A stretch of DNA of 64,000 nt from Gari tellinella (Eukaryota > Mollusca > Bivalvia > Cardiida > Psammobiidae). The DNA lies in the NCBI GenBank assembly GCA_922989275.2, contig OV277864.1, positions 24,067,550-24,131,549 of the forward strand, written 5' to 3'. Each line of letters starts with the position of its first letter. Within the stretch, counting starts at the first letter, position 1. Under the pieces are notes generated by a model, which worked only from the letters and a program-made list of their open reading frames with translations, made no database searches and was not told the origin of the DNA. Of the stretch, positions 34,497 to 45,588 are shown piece by piece. The position numbers and the translations under genes are program-made.

Positions 34497-34742
34497 TTAA
34501 CCCTTTCACTCCCAACTTTTCGTGAGAGTTTTACCTCTTCACCGTATCATTGTTTTCTGCTTCAGTTTTATTATCATCAATGTCGTTTTAAAGTTTAAAA
34601 AAAGTAAGACAGTATAACTGAAGAAATATAAAAGGAGTGTCAAACAGTTTGGATCCTGACCAGACGCTGCATCACGCAGCATCTGATCAGGATCAAAACT
34701 GTTTGCCGCCGCGCTTTTAAGCTTTGATAATGAAAGGGTTAA
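34497..34742. mobile_element. Family B MITE with empty site in the paralogous flank
   Basis: TTAACCCTTTCACTCCC to ATGAAAGGGTTAA, hairpin GACGCTGCATCACGCAGCAT with CAAACAGTTTGGATCC arms. The gene 3 flank at about 56576-56590 reads straight through, so the TTAA was duplicated on insertion, as for piggyBac-type elements. Confidence 0.85.
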
Positions 34743-35383
34743 ACTAAATGAAATACTATCCAGTATTGTACGAGTGGCGTGTGATAAATTACATCTAGGA
34801 TTGCCACTGGTAAGGGAGTGTTAGAAATGGGTCATCACGTGTGAAATAACTAGGTCATTATGTGTTTATGCGCTCGTAGATCCATGTAGGAGCTATAGAA
34901 CGCAAAGAAGAAAAGTTACACATTATTGTATACTGTCGACACACATCAACATTAGTAAAAGGTGTAGACTCTGATGAAATACGTCAATGTATCATAAATT
35001 ATAGTCCTTCTAGAAAGACCATGGATCTGTTGTGAAATTTTATCATGTTATGTTCACCCTAATAGTGGTGTTTTACATTTTTTTTCATTTTGCAGCGAAA
35101 CCAGATTCTTTCATTTTAACGCCATATATCGATAGCAAGTTTCCAACCATTATCGATGCGACTTCAAACTCATTTTTTCTCTCCATTCTAACAAATGTTG
35201 TGTTTTGATTCATAGTTTACAGAAAGTGAACTGACACTTACACCTGCGTGTATTTCCATCGTTTAAATCCAGAACATGAACAGAACAGAACAATATTATA
35301 TTTCTTTTGGACTTAAACGATATGTTTATCGTCCATACATAGATATAAAAATATATAAATGTAACATGGTGAGAAAAATATAC

Positions 35384-35454
35384 AGCCAGACCGGGCTCGA
35401 ACCCGGGACCCCTTGCTTACAGGGCAAGTGTTCTACCGACTGAACCACCGGGCC
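35384..35454 (-). repeat. tRNA-like pseudogene, copy 1 of a direct repeat
   Basis: On the minus strand GGCCCGGTGGTTCAGTCGGT opens a tRNA fold with a TGT-centred anticodon loop (Thr-like), but position 33 is C, the T-arm lacks one base and the acceptor has a mismatch. The same unit recurs 266 bp downstream with shared flanks (AAATGTAACATGGTGAGAAA and ATATACTCAACCCGGCTACA). Likely a tRNA-derived repeat rather than a working tRNA. Confidence 0.6.
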
Positions 35455-35649
35455 TCTTACATAAATCTCTCACCATTTAACCATATACTCAACCCGGCTA
35501 CACACACCCCTTCTACACAAGAATTCGTCCCGAATTCAAGAACACTCCACGAGTTTCTTATTATTATTTCTGTACACTCTACGAGTTACATATTATCCTA
35601 CGGGGTATTTACGTTGGGTTCCAAATGTAACATGGTGAGAAAAATATGC

Positions 35650-35721
35650 AGCCAGACCGGGGCTCGAACCCGGGACCCCTTGCTTACAGGGCAAGTGTTC
35701 TACCGACTGAACCACCGGGCC
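35650..35721 (-). repeat. tRNA-like pseudogene, copy 2 of a direct repeat
   Basis: As the copy at 35384 but with a complete 5-bp T-stem, so it is the more intact fold. It still has C at position 33 and a weak acceptor stem. tRNAscan-style scoring would decide. Confidence 0.6.
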
Positions 35722-35937
35722 GCTTACATAAAATCTCTCACCATTTAACCATATACTCAACCCGGCTACATAAAACCAACAGTACATGTATCCCATTCAT
35801 TTGATCTAACAAGATGTATTTACATGTACGACTTGCCGTAAAACTCACAAACATTTAAACGAACGTTGATTGAACGAAATTAGCAAGACATGCTGCACAA
35901 CTCAAAGCCTGAAGGGCATGTCTGGCATCTAGCGTTA

Positions 35938-36169
35938 ACCCATGGTATGCTGGGTAATATTTGGCGGTCATTTTTAAAATGTCGTCTGCAGCGGGTATAA
36001 CTCAAATATTTGCAAAATATTTTTGCAGTTTCTGATAGAATATTGATTTAGCTGCAAACAGTTTTTTTTTTATCTCAGATTAGGCCCCACAATGTGGGGC
36101 CTGATCTGAGATAAAAAATGTTTGCCTAGAGGTACACCTAAAAGTGTATCCCGCATAAAATGGGTTAAA
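35938..36169. mobile_element. Family F MITE (TTAA type, third hairpin type)
   Basis: TTAACCCATGGTATGC to AAAATGGGTTAA. The hairpin keeps the CAAACAG/TGTTTG edges, but its stem is TTATCTCAGATTAGGCCCCA with the inverse TGGGGCCTGATCTGAGATAA. Confidence 0.72.
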
Positions 36170-36651
36170 GAGCTATTTCTCGAATTAATATTTATTCCAG
36201 CTTAAGTAATATTTCGCGACTAGTTTAATATGTCAATTATACACCATAAGAAAAACAATTTTTGAAAATTTTGAAAAAATGCAGTTAATCTTTCAACAAG
36301 CAAATAAGGATAGTTCTATTTATTTATTTTTATTTTATTATCTGAGTGGCACACAATATTTACTCTGATCCGAGAGCGTGTCACTTGGCATCTGATAGTA
36401 GCAAAGACGAAACGTTTCCAGTTTAAGTGAAGGTAATCTTAGTCGTAAGCAATAACATGTAGTAACATTATAGCCGTTTGAAATAGTTAACGATTTATTT
36501 TTATCTGATTAGCAAACGAACTGGAGCATGATCAGACGCCGGGTTAAATAGACATGTGGCTTTATTGGGTTAACCGGAGAATACAACCTTAACTTGTTTT
36601 TGATAATATAACAATTACAATAATTTGTCTTATTTCAGAAATCGGATCAGT

Positions 36652-38559
36652 ATGGGTGAACCAGCAACAAAGTACAGACGGACGATAGGTATTTGTCGTA
36701 TTGCCGTCATTGCCCTCGCCATTATTGCCCTCGTTCTCCTCATCGCTCTCATTGTTGTATCTATAAAACTTCAAGGTCACGTGGATAAGGCTGCTGAAGA
36801 TGCGCCATGCTCTCAAAGCGAAAGCACGATTAACCTTGACCCTCCGACAGTTTTACCTCCGTTCCATGATCTAACAAAGGAAGAAATCAGGGCGGTAAAG
36901 GAGTTTCTATACAAGCAGACCGACTTAAAGTTAGTACGACCGGGACATTTGAAAACAAACGCTAGTTATATCTTCACTATGGAACTGAATGTACCAGAAA
37001 AGAAAAAGGTTCTTGATTACCTGGACAATGGCATGGCCCAACCTGCTAGAGAGGCGAAAGTAATAACATTTCGTGGAGATACACCGACAGCCAAAGTAGA
37101 TGAATATATTGTTGGTCCACTTCCAAATCCTAAGTATAAGAAATCCCTTAAGACTAATCCATTTTACTTTCGACCTGTCACTTCCCCTGAAACAGATGCC
37201 TCGTTCGTGATGCTATCCGATCAGGTGCATAAAACGGTTGGACACGTTCTGAAAGAAAGCTATGGGGCTTCATTGAAAGACTGTGGCGATAGATGTATGG
37301 CCTTTCTATTGGCTACCCCTGTGTCCGGTGCTTCAATTGGGGAAACCAACACAAGGAAAATGTGGTACTGGTTGACACATAATGTAGAATTCCACACTCT
37401 TCAAAATGTTGACTTTTCAGTTTTAATGGATGTTACGGACAAAAATCCTGAAAATTATAAGATAGAAAAAGTAGTATATGCCAACGAAGTATTTGACTCG
37501 TTGGAAGATTTGAAGGTAGCTTACAACAATGATAGGTTTACAAAAACCAAGATTGAATTTCCTACGGTAGATAGGAAGATGTTCTCAACAATGAACCGAA
37601 GAGGACATCATTTTCCTGAGAAGCCTCTATCACCTCCTCAACAGTATGAACCAAGTGGACATCGCTATTCCATTAACGGACGTCACATCTCTTACATGGA
37701 ATGGGATTTTGACGTAAGAATGTCAACCGTATCAGGTCCACAGTTGTACGATATCAACTTTAACGGAAAAAGAATTGTTTACGAATTAAGCCTTCAGGAA
37801 GCTGCTGCTTTGTACTCTGCGTTTAATCCCCAGCACAGGTTTTCTAATTTTGCAGACAGTGTGTTTTTGATTGGTTCCCGAGCAAGGAGTCTTGTTGCCG
37901 GCATAGATTGTCCGAATCATGCCACGTTTCTCAGTACTACTCACTCGTTTGAATTTTCCGAGGACGCCGTTACGTACCCGGCAGCAATGTGCGTCTTCGA
38001 ACACAATACTAACTTGCCTTTGCGACGTCATTTAGCCTTTGAGTACTATGAGAAACAATTCTACGAGGGCATGGTGGACACAGTATTGGTCGTACGAACC
38101 CTTGCCACAGTTATCAACTATGATTATATATTTGAATTCGTCTTTCATCAGAATGGAGCACTCGAAGTAAGAACCTTATCTATGGGTTATATACTGTCAT
38201 CCTTCCGACTTCCTACAGAAGATAAATATGGTCAGCGATTGAAAGAAAATGTCATCGGAAACATACACCATCATATATTCAATTATAAAGTGGATATGGA
38301 TATCAATGGGAGAGAAAACAGGTTTGAAGTTTTAGAAGTTACTCCTGATGAAGTTGATAATACAAAATGGTCGAAAATTCCAAATGCTGTTCATTCACAA
38401 ACTAAACTCACGAGAAAAGAAATCAAGAAAGAAAAGGAAGCCGCTATGAAGTACAACTTTAACACACCGAAGTACCTTACCTTTTACAACAAGGATCACA
38501 AGACGTCGACCGGATTACCAAAATCATACCGGCTGTATGTTAAGGATGTTTCGAAACAG
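36652..38559 (+). CDS. Gene 2 coding exon 1
   Basis: 636 codons holding the anchor, the D2-like domain, the GRHISYMEW segment that opens the catalytic domain (about residues 335-360), the topaquinone tyrosine and the HxH copper pair. The donor is AACAG/GTTAGA at 38560, identical to gene 3. Confidence 0.93.
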
Positions 38560-41500
38560 GTTAGAAAAATAAACACTATTTCTACCACTCATATATACGT
38601 ATATTAATTAGGGGTTCACTCTACCTAATATCTCGGCTAACATACACTGTTTACATGTTTGATGCCAAAATGTTTTCTAGTCATCCAGAAGGCAATACAG
38701 GACAGTGTTAGTGATTGATTTGCATAATTTAGATAATATATTTTTTATATTATTCTACTCTATATATCAAACTACATTGGGAATGCTTTATTCTTTCCAG
38801 TTTAAATGAAACGAAACGCAAACGAATTGCTATTCAATGCAGCTAGTGTAGATTTTTGAAAACATGGTCTATGTACGAAATTCCGGGTAGCAAATAATTT
38901 TGGGCCTGATCAGATACATTTAACTGTGCGTCTAATAAGGCTCCAAACTGTTTGACACCCTGACCTTTTCTTTTAAAAGAAAATTTGAAACTTCTGTTGT
39001 AGGAGCAGTAACAGACGACAATTATGCAGACGAAAATAAACCCCAGCTTGAAAAGAGTTAAGCTACAAAATTAACAATTAGCATCAACGATATGTAAAAG
39101 TTATGCAGTAATGAATACGGATATAAAAAGCAGAAAGACCGGTGTAACGATACAGTAAAGGAACCTCTATATTTTATGTTATTGCAGATGATTCCAGAAA
39201 ACAAGGGCCATGAAAAATCGTTCTCCTGGGCCAGGTACCAGGTTGCCGTTACCAAGCATAAAGAGACCGAGAGAAGGAGCAGCTCCATGTACGCTATCTG
39301 GGACGCAACGGACCCGGTGGTTAACTTCCAAAGTTACATCGACGATGACGAGGTCATCTCTGATAAGGTAAACAGAAAGGAAGTTATACACCCCATGTGA
39401 ATACTCTTTAAACTTCATGTAGGTCCCGCAGGTGTGGGGTGGAGAGGGTAGATGACTGCTACCCCAGGGCTGTGTTCATATATGTTATGGGTGCATGTAT
39501 AATTTTGAGTTCTGGGGTTGAACCGTCGACCAATGCCTGCCTGGTGGATCTTGATGGTAGTGATACGACTCTGATCTCTTTTGAAACCAGCTGGCGGGGG
39601 ACTGTGGTATAATTCTTGGACAGCTTTCATCTTTTTTAATCATGTCATTGATCTTTTGAATAGTTGATTTTACAAACTATTAATAAATTATTTTATATAA
39701 TCTTGGTAAATACATTGAAAGGATTTCCCTTGTTCGGAATTTGTTTCCATGTAAATCCATAAGGTATCATGTTTATTTTAGATCTAATTGCAGTTATTTG
39801 TCTGTTCTCGTTTTGTAGGTACATTAGTGTAATTTCATATAAAGCGCTTTTGAACGCACAACCCCGTGAAAAGAGCGCTATATGAATCTGGTAAAATAAT
39901 AATAATAATAATAATTCTCCTGGGTTGTCAGACTCGGCATAATATTTAAATTCGCTCCATTTATATCCATTGAAAAATATGACGTTCAACTTGTGTAAAC
40001 GCTATTTCTCGAGAGGATGGGACTGGTGGATGAGTTTCGCAGAGGAAGCGGGGCATATACATATATCATTTGCGAATTAGTCTTTGGAATACGAATAGCA
40101 AACATTTGGCGGATATTGAAAAAAATGGTATTAACCGATGAACATGTATGCCTTCCTATTAATAACGGAAACGATGATTACCGACTAAAAGTTTCTTTAT
40201 TAATGAGATAAATTGCAAGAAAATTGATATACCTTAAAAATTGTCTTGATCGATACATTTATCCTACTTAAAAAATGACGTAATTTCCAAATGAAGTCAA
40301 ATTGCCATTTTCGCTCCAAACTGTCAAGTTCATGACGTTAGAATGTAAACAATGGAGCTATTATTTTGCTTTCAAAAGTACAAAGCTTCAGTTATGCGGC
40401 CATGTCTGTTCCTTATAGGGTACACATGATTCGTGTTATCAATCTCTAATATAGATTAAACATACATGCGTACTAACAAAATGTTCATTTGAGGTTAGAC
40501 ATTACAGCAATTATATTGTACATATAAGAAATGAACTGATTATGCCGGTGTTCAAGCGAAATAAACGACCGAAAATTATGTACATGTTTTTACCATTTGT
40601 CTATAATTTTCTGTCGTTTATTTAGATTGAATGCCGAAACAAATCAAATAATTTCTTCATTGACCTCGTGGTCATGACTGGATACGAGGCTTTAAGTTTT
40701 GATAAATTAATATGCACTCGCAAGATTATAATTTCGACTGATTATGAATAACAAAACATGTACAACTTTATACCTATTAGGCATGTTGGTGACATGCAAT
40801 AAATATGTATTGCACAACAAAGGAATGTGGCTGCTAACAGCTTGATTCCAGTAAAACAGAAATGTCATTTAGAAGCCTTCTGCTTAACATTCATCTTAAT
40901 TTAAGCTGTCGCTTGTCTTAAAACTATAAACTCTACTTCTTGTCAGTGGTCATACTGAGGGATTCCACAATATTTTAATAATTGTTAAAGAAGCGATTTC
41001 CAAACCGTTGGATCTATACAGAGTTAATTCAAGTATAATTTTAAACAAGGGTATTATCTAGCATAGTTTGATCGTTGATACTGGTCCGTATACTTTTACA
41101 TTTACAAACAGTATATCTGTGACGAGTAATCTTATCCTATGCAAACAATGTGGACGAAGAAAAAATTGACATTAAAGGAGCAATATCGTGGAGAAACACG
41201 AGTTTTCCACAAAACGGGAAACTTTGATACAGTTTACAGAAGACGGCATGGCTCTCTTATGGCCGTAAAGGAAACTAACTCTAGCTACTAGTAAAATTAA
41301 GCTCATTTGAGTTTTGTTACTTGAATGGCAAGGGGTTGGATTTAAAGCCTTCACTCCTCAGTACGTGTCAGTCATAACTTGCACATGATTATTTTATTGG
41401 ACTCAGATTAGACGTGGAGTAACTTAATGTTAACTATTTGGCGTGAAGGTTTCTTATATCTTCTTTCAAAAGATATTAACAAGTGTGAAATAGGTTAAAA

Positions 41501-42591
41501 TTAGACGCCGTTTTTCATCTGGATCAACTGTTTTCATAATTCCCACGAAGTTATGGTGGGATTTTCGTGTTTGAGAGTATAGTAGAAATGATCAACACGT
41601 TCTCTACCCTACCCTACTTCTACATGTTGTCGTCGGTAGTACATGTATGCTAGGTTTGATTTAGAATATTTCACTGAAAAACCCCGATACAAGTGTCAAG
41701 CAGCTCAGATACTATCAAACGTTTAACAATTAAACTTATCCGAAAATATTCCTATAATCAAAGCAGTTTACCTACTAAAAAGGCCCCCCCCCCCAAAAAA
41801 AAACCCCAAAAAAAACCCCCCACCAAAACACACACACAAAAACACACACACACACACGAAAACAACAACAAACAAACAAAAAACCCTACTAAAAATTAAA
41901 ACAATACGTTTTCTCGTTTAGCAACCAACATTGTAAAGAATAATCGTAATACAAACGCGTTTTGATGCATGCTTTATATAGAACAGAAGTATTGCAGACC
42001 TCTCTTATTCTTTTCTTACTTTTGTGTTGTATTAAGCCGCCGACCGCTTTAGCCACAAATCTTACAAATAATAATTTTAACGCCTTTAAGTTATTCGTTC
42101 ACTGAAGAAAGTAGTTCTAAATTAAACATTAAAAAAATGCATCATAGACATAGTTTTTACAATGTATGTCCTAGCAGATGGTAGCTCATAACAGGAGGAA
42201 AGCTAATACACGTTCTGCTTTACTTGCAACCTGATTTAACTGCATGTATTTGTTTCTGTGTTAGGATCAAGTTGCCTGGGTTACGGTTGGTATCCACCAC
42301 ATACCACACACAGAAGATTTACCTGTAACACCAACAGTCGGCCTTGGCTTAGAGTTCTTCCTTCTGCCCTACAACTACTTCGAGGAAGATCCTGCTATGG
42401 GTTCCAGCGATGCCATCCGAATAGAGCCGAAGAATATCGCACAGGCGCACGACGGTCTAAATATCAAGCGTTATAATGGTAAGGAATGGGACTCAAGTTG
42501 TAGGCCTAGAAAACCGTCATTTATGGGCAAAGACTACGATGACAAGGTCAAAATGAACCCAAGTGTGCTCTTTGACAAAACGAATCATTGA
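36652..42591 (+). CDS. Copper amine oxidase, gene 2 of tandem trio (AOC3-like, 804 aa)
   Basis: Joined from 36652-38559, 39188-39367 and 42265-42591, phase 0 throughout, 636+60+108 residues. Role as for the topaquinone amine oxidases: oxidative deamination of primary amines, predicted at the outer face of the plasma membrane. Seen: N-terminus MGEPATKYRRTIG, a hydrophobic anchor at about 17-38, sequon NAS at Asn103, Asp402 in FADSV as catalytic base, Cys420/Cys447, Tyr490 in INYDY as topaquinone precursor, His539/His541 in IHHHI and His708 in HHIPHTED as copper ligands, and DMD at 548-550 as calcium-type site. The start is the ATG 14 nt after the acceptor TTATTTCAG (ends 36638); the in-frame TTG at 36625 lies in the intron. 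About 130 bp upstream and 20 bp past the exon 1 donor match gene 3 closely, marking a duplicated unit. Confidence 0.94.
38775..39060. mobile_element. Chimeric MITE: family A left, family B right (intron 1 of gene 2)
   Basis: Family A arm (TATTCTTTCCAGTTTAAATG, GAAACGCAAACG), a hairpin GCCTGATCAGATACATTTAA, then family B features (TTTGACACCCTGACC, GTAACAGACGACAATTATGC, AAAAGAGTTAA). Confidence 0.62.
39188..39367 (+). CDS. Gene 2 coding exon 2
   Basis: 60 codons starting MIPENKGHEKSFSWARY and ending DDDEVISDK. Acceptor ATTGCAG ends at 39187; donor AAG/GTAAAC at 39368. The Met is internal, not a start. Confidence 0.93.
39635..39914 (+). repeat. Dispersed repeat ending in (AAT)n
   Basis: Ends GAGCGCTATATGAATCTGG then (AAT) repeats. 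An inverted copy with the same AAGCGCTTTTGAACG and GTTGATTTTACAAACT segments is at 52488-52770. SINE-like length, but no RNA polymerase III boxes were recognised. Lies in intron 2 of gene 2. Confidence 0.65.
40810..40925. repeat. Degenerate module-2 hairpin
   Basis: AACAGCTTGATTCCAGTAAA with CTGCTTAACATTCATCTTAA. Elsewhere from 39915 to 41780 (intron 2 of gene 2) I see no gene and no clear repeat. Confidence 0.5.
41781..41890. repeat. C/A low-complexity tract
   Basis: Runs of C, then A, then (CA)n and (AAC)n-like sequence. The apparent open frame here is low-complexity only. Intron 2 of gene 2. Confidence 0.85.
42265..42591 (+). CDS. Gene 2 coding exon 3 (C-terminus)
   Basis: 108 codons plus TGA, DQVAWVTVGIHHIPHTED with the third copper histidine, then LEFFLLPYNYFEEDP and a tail ending FDKTNH. 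Acceptor GTGTTAG ends at 42264. A decayed module-2 hairpin (about 42175-42240) lies just upstream. Confidence 0.93.
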   Translation, partial: DQVAWVTVGIHHIPHTEDLPVTPTVGLGLEFFLLPYNYFEEDPAMGSSDAIRIEPKNIAQAHDGLNIKRYNGKEWDSSCRPRKPSFMGKDYDDKVKMNPSVLFDKTNH

Positions 42592-42662
42592 AATGATTGG
42601 ACATGTCAGAAGTTTTCTCCTCAGATTTACATTTGAACCACGCTATGAGAAAACAAGATTTA

Positions 42663-42894
42663 CAGTGTAGAATACGCTATTCCTCCCGTTTAAACGCTAA
42701 CGACACATAAACGCATTGCAATAAATTGTAGAAAATGACAGTTTATTCACTTTAAATAATCAGAGTGGCAAACAGTTAAGAGCCTGTGCAGACGTCGGGT
42801 GCATTTGGATTTGATTTAGCTACCAAACTGTTTGTAATGGACATTATAGTTTTAGCATAAACGCGTTTATTGGGATAGAATAGCACCCCCTTTG
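42663..42894 (+). mobile_element. Family A MITE, degenerate, in gene 2 3' region
   Basis: CAGTGTAGAATACGCTATTC, CCCGTTTAAACGCTAACG, broken hairpin (CTGTGCAGACGTCGGGTGCA), GCGTTTATTGGGATAGAATA. Confidence 0.72.
42720..42725 (+). terminator. Possible polyadenylation signal of gene 2
   Basis: AATAAA 129 nt after the stop, lying inside a degenerate family A MITE (42663-42894). It is the first canonical hexamer after the stop that I found. Use is not demonstrated. Confidence 0.3.
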
Positions 42895-43096
42895 TATTGC
42901 GATGCAAAATTGTGTAGACCAACTAACATTTTTATATCGGGCTCTGTATCTTACTTTGACCTACACTGTCAAGTATTGTACATTTAATAGCAATGAACAA
43001 CGTACTGTCGATGCTTGTGATTGTTAACCAATCTAGATCTGTATAGAACCTTCACGTGTTGCAGTGCTGTTAGTCTGGTTTTATCATTGTATGGTA

Positions 43097-43342
43097 CAGT
43101 GGAGAATGTGTTATTCTTTCCCAATAAACGCGTTTACGCTAAAACTATTATTTCTATAGCAAACAGTTTGGAGTCAGATCAGACGCCGGGTAACCCGGCG
43201 TCTGATCAGGCTCCAAACTGTTTGCCACCAAGATAAACATGAAATATCAGAATTGTCAAAAAGTTGTACTTTTCTACGTTTTAGTGCTATGCGTTTGCGT
43301 ACGTTTGTGTTTAAACGGTGAAGAATAACAGATTCTCCACTG
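43097..43342 (-). mobile_element. Family A MITE (246 bp)
   Basis: TA-flanked; perfect hairpin tip; reverse orientation. Confidence 0.9.
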
Positions 43343-43420
43343 TACATTTGATTTTGATTTCCTCAGGCTTCTTATGTATTCTACATAGTACTGCTATTGG
43401 CACATTTCGACGGTATTGTC

Positions 43421-43673
43421 AGGGCTGCCATTTCTCCGGACTTTTCCTAAATCTACGGATTTTTTCCCAGTACATGGTAGCTTAAAGCAGGCTGAAAGTA
43501 AAGCAGAATGCGCACTAAGGCGCATTCTGCTTTACTTCCAGCCTGCTTTAAGTAGTTGCATGTCAACAAAACAAGAAAAAGGATATAGGGTAAAGGTACG
43601 ATTCGTAAAATCGCACTTGAAAAATGTAAATTTGGAAATCTTAGGATTTTTCATGTAAACTTATGGCAGCCCT
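43421..43673. mobile_element. hAT-like MITE carrying hairpin module 2
   Basis: Ends AGGGCTGCCAT and ATGGCAGCCCT, flanked by a perfect 8-bp duplication GTATTGTC (43413-43420 and 43674-43681), the size typical of hAT transposition. Inner arms repeat CTACGGATTTTTC / CTTAGGATTTTTC. The centre is the module-2 hairpin, AGCTTAAAGCAGGCTGAAAG with tip GCGCACTAAGGCGC. Confidence 0.88.
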
Positions 43674-43870
43674 GTATTGTCTTATGTGCTTGAGACAGGT
43701 GACGCCGTTATCCTTCTTCTGTCGAACCATCGGTTGCTTTGAAAGTGTTGTCGGTATATGCTTTGTTAAATTTAAACATCCATTTCTGAAATAAAAAACG
43801 TAATACGAATGTCAAACATTTTGGATCCAGATCGCGGCGTCTGATAACTTTGCAATCGGCAGAGTAAGGG

Positions 43871-44120
43871 TTAACAAATTCAACCCTAGTGACGAGTATA
43901 CTCGTCACGAACATATAGTGTACATGTAATGAGTGCACTTGTCCTATGCAAATAGTGAAGACCATGATCAGAGGGCTGCTACATGAGCCCTCTGATCAGG
44001 AACTGCACTGTTTGTCATTTTGCAAGATATTGTTAAATTAACCCTAAATAGTCAAAACAGGACTAGACTTAATTGAACAATGGAATTGTCCAGTAACAAA
44101 TTCAGGCGTGAATAGGTTAA
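43871..44120. mobile_element. Family C MITE, complete (250 bp)
   Basis: TTAA at both ends, left ATTCAACCCTAGTGACGAG, hairpin core GATCAGAGGGCTGCTACATG with GAGCCCTCTGATCAGG, CTGTTTGTCATTTTGCAA, right GGCGTGAATAGGTTAA. A family B right end (GGCAGAGTAAGGG) uses the same left TTAA. Confidence 0.78.
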
Positions 44121-44611
44121 AGATGGGTCAGATTAAGGCAGAAAGATCCTCCGATAGGATTTAAAATTTCTTCTTATTTTTCTTCCACCGTGACCAACCT
44201 TTTCTCTGTTTTTCCCCGCGTACAATTGTTATTGTCAAACAGTTTGTATTCTGATCAGATTTTTGACACTTATTTCTATATTTGTTAAGTCGAAGTACCT
44301 AAAACAGCATACGACGACTGTGTTTAAAGCGGATGACGTCTTATTCCTGCACTTGCGCTCTCAACTGTGTCAAAAAAGCGCTTCAAAATAGTTGTTACTT
44401 TGCAGATTCATACCATGGCATACTACCGAACAACATGTACGATATATGTATCTCGAACTTGCTCAAGTCCAACATATTCGTATTCCAAGTTAAAACGTGA
44501 CTATGCCAAGTTTTAATGCTGAAATACTGATATTTTAGTTTTAGCAAGTTCAAGCTGTCGATAATGGACTCTAGAAAAACAGGCTAGTTAGACTTAAGCA
44601 AATTATATGTA

Positions 44612-44857
44612 CAGAGGAGAATCTGTTATTCTTTCCCGTTTAAACGCAAACGTACGCAAACGTAAAACGCTAAAATGTAGAAAAGAACAACTTTTGGACA
44701 ATTCTGATATTTCATGTTTATCTTGTTGGCAAACAGTTTGGAGCCTGATCAGACGCCGGGTCACCTGGCGTCTGATCTGGCTCCCAACTGTTTGCAATGG
44801 AAATAATAGTTTTAGCGTAAACGCGTTTATTGGGAAAGAATAACGTTTTCTCCACTA
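44612..44857 (+). mobile_element. Family A MITE (246 bp)
   Basis: CAGAGGAGAATCTG to CTCCACTAT; hairpin tip CGCCGGGTCACCTGGCG. Confidence 0.87.
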
Positions 44858-45588
44858 TATGCAATGGCGTCCCGACTACAATGAGCCGCTGCTGACCGTC
44901 GCCACAAGTGATTGGATGACGCATCGACCAGAGTCTAAAAGGACGTAAAGCCGTATTACCCACATCAACAATAACAAAAGCCAAGTTTTCTGTGTATAGT
45001 CCGTTTACAAATGCTCAGGGCAGTTCATGTATCTTGCTGGGCATAACTTTAATGTAGATACAAAATGTATACTCATACATGCATCACAAATACCTCATAA
45101 GCCTAATGCACTGTCTTACTCCGAGTACAATGGTTAATAATCAGACGCCAATTTACCAAACTGTCTGCCACTCATTTCAATAGTTCTTAAGTTACAATAC
45201 ATACAATTTAGACTACAGAAATTACTGGAAATGTTCGGTGTCTTACATGGAGTCATTACAGCTGTGAATTGGTTAATCTAATATCATCTTCATTGTTGCA
45301 TATGTACATTGGTAAAATCATTATTTTCTCGAGTTTTAACTATACGAGACGCAAATCTATTTAATGTAAATAATGACGCTTTCTTACAAAAATTGTTAAT
45401 GATTTTGTGTAATTTAAGCTTCTACTAGTTTGGAGCCAGATCAGACCTACCCCGAGTAAATAGCGCCTGATTTGACCCCAAATGATTTGTAAAAATGTTC
45501 ATTGTGTTTGACACCTGTCATACGCCTTTACTGGGAGAGTATATATTTTACCCCTCTGTACAGCATCACATAGACAGTCGATATGTTA

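Larger units (their letters stand above)
34360..36651. repeat. Segmental duplication block, 5' flank of gene 2 (partner 56455-58261)
   Basis: Shares AACTCTACAATC, GTGTGATAAATTACATC, GATTGCCACTGGTAA and the roughly 130 bp before exon 1 (ACAACCTTAACTTGTTTTTG) with 56455-58261. It differs by a family B MITE (34497-34742), the tRNA-like repeats and a family F MITE. Confidence 0.78.

Noticed and set aside
35413..35748. 111-residue frame
   Set aside because: Spans the two tRNA-like direct repeats; the repeated peptide is a by-product of the DNA repeat.
36625..36651. In-frame TTG start upstream of gene 2
   Set aside because: It lies partly in the intron before the acceptor at 36638, and TTG starts are not expected here.
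40017..40211. 64-residue frame in gene 2 intron 2
   Set aside because: No recognisable domain, no splice or repeat support; expected by chance in this length of DNA.
41693..41899. Lys/Pro/Thr-rich 68-residue frame
   Set aside because: Encoded by the C/A low-complexity tract.
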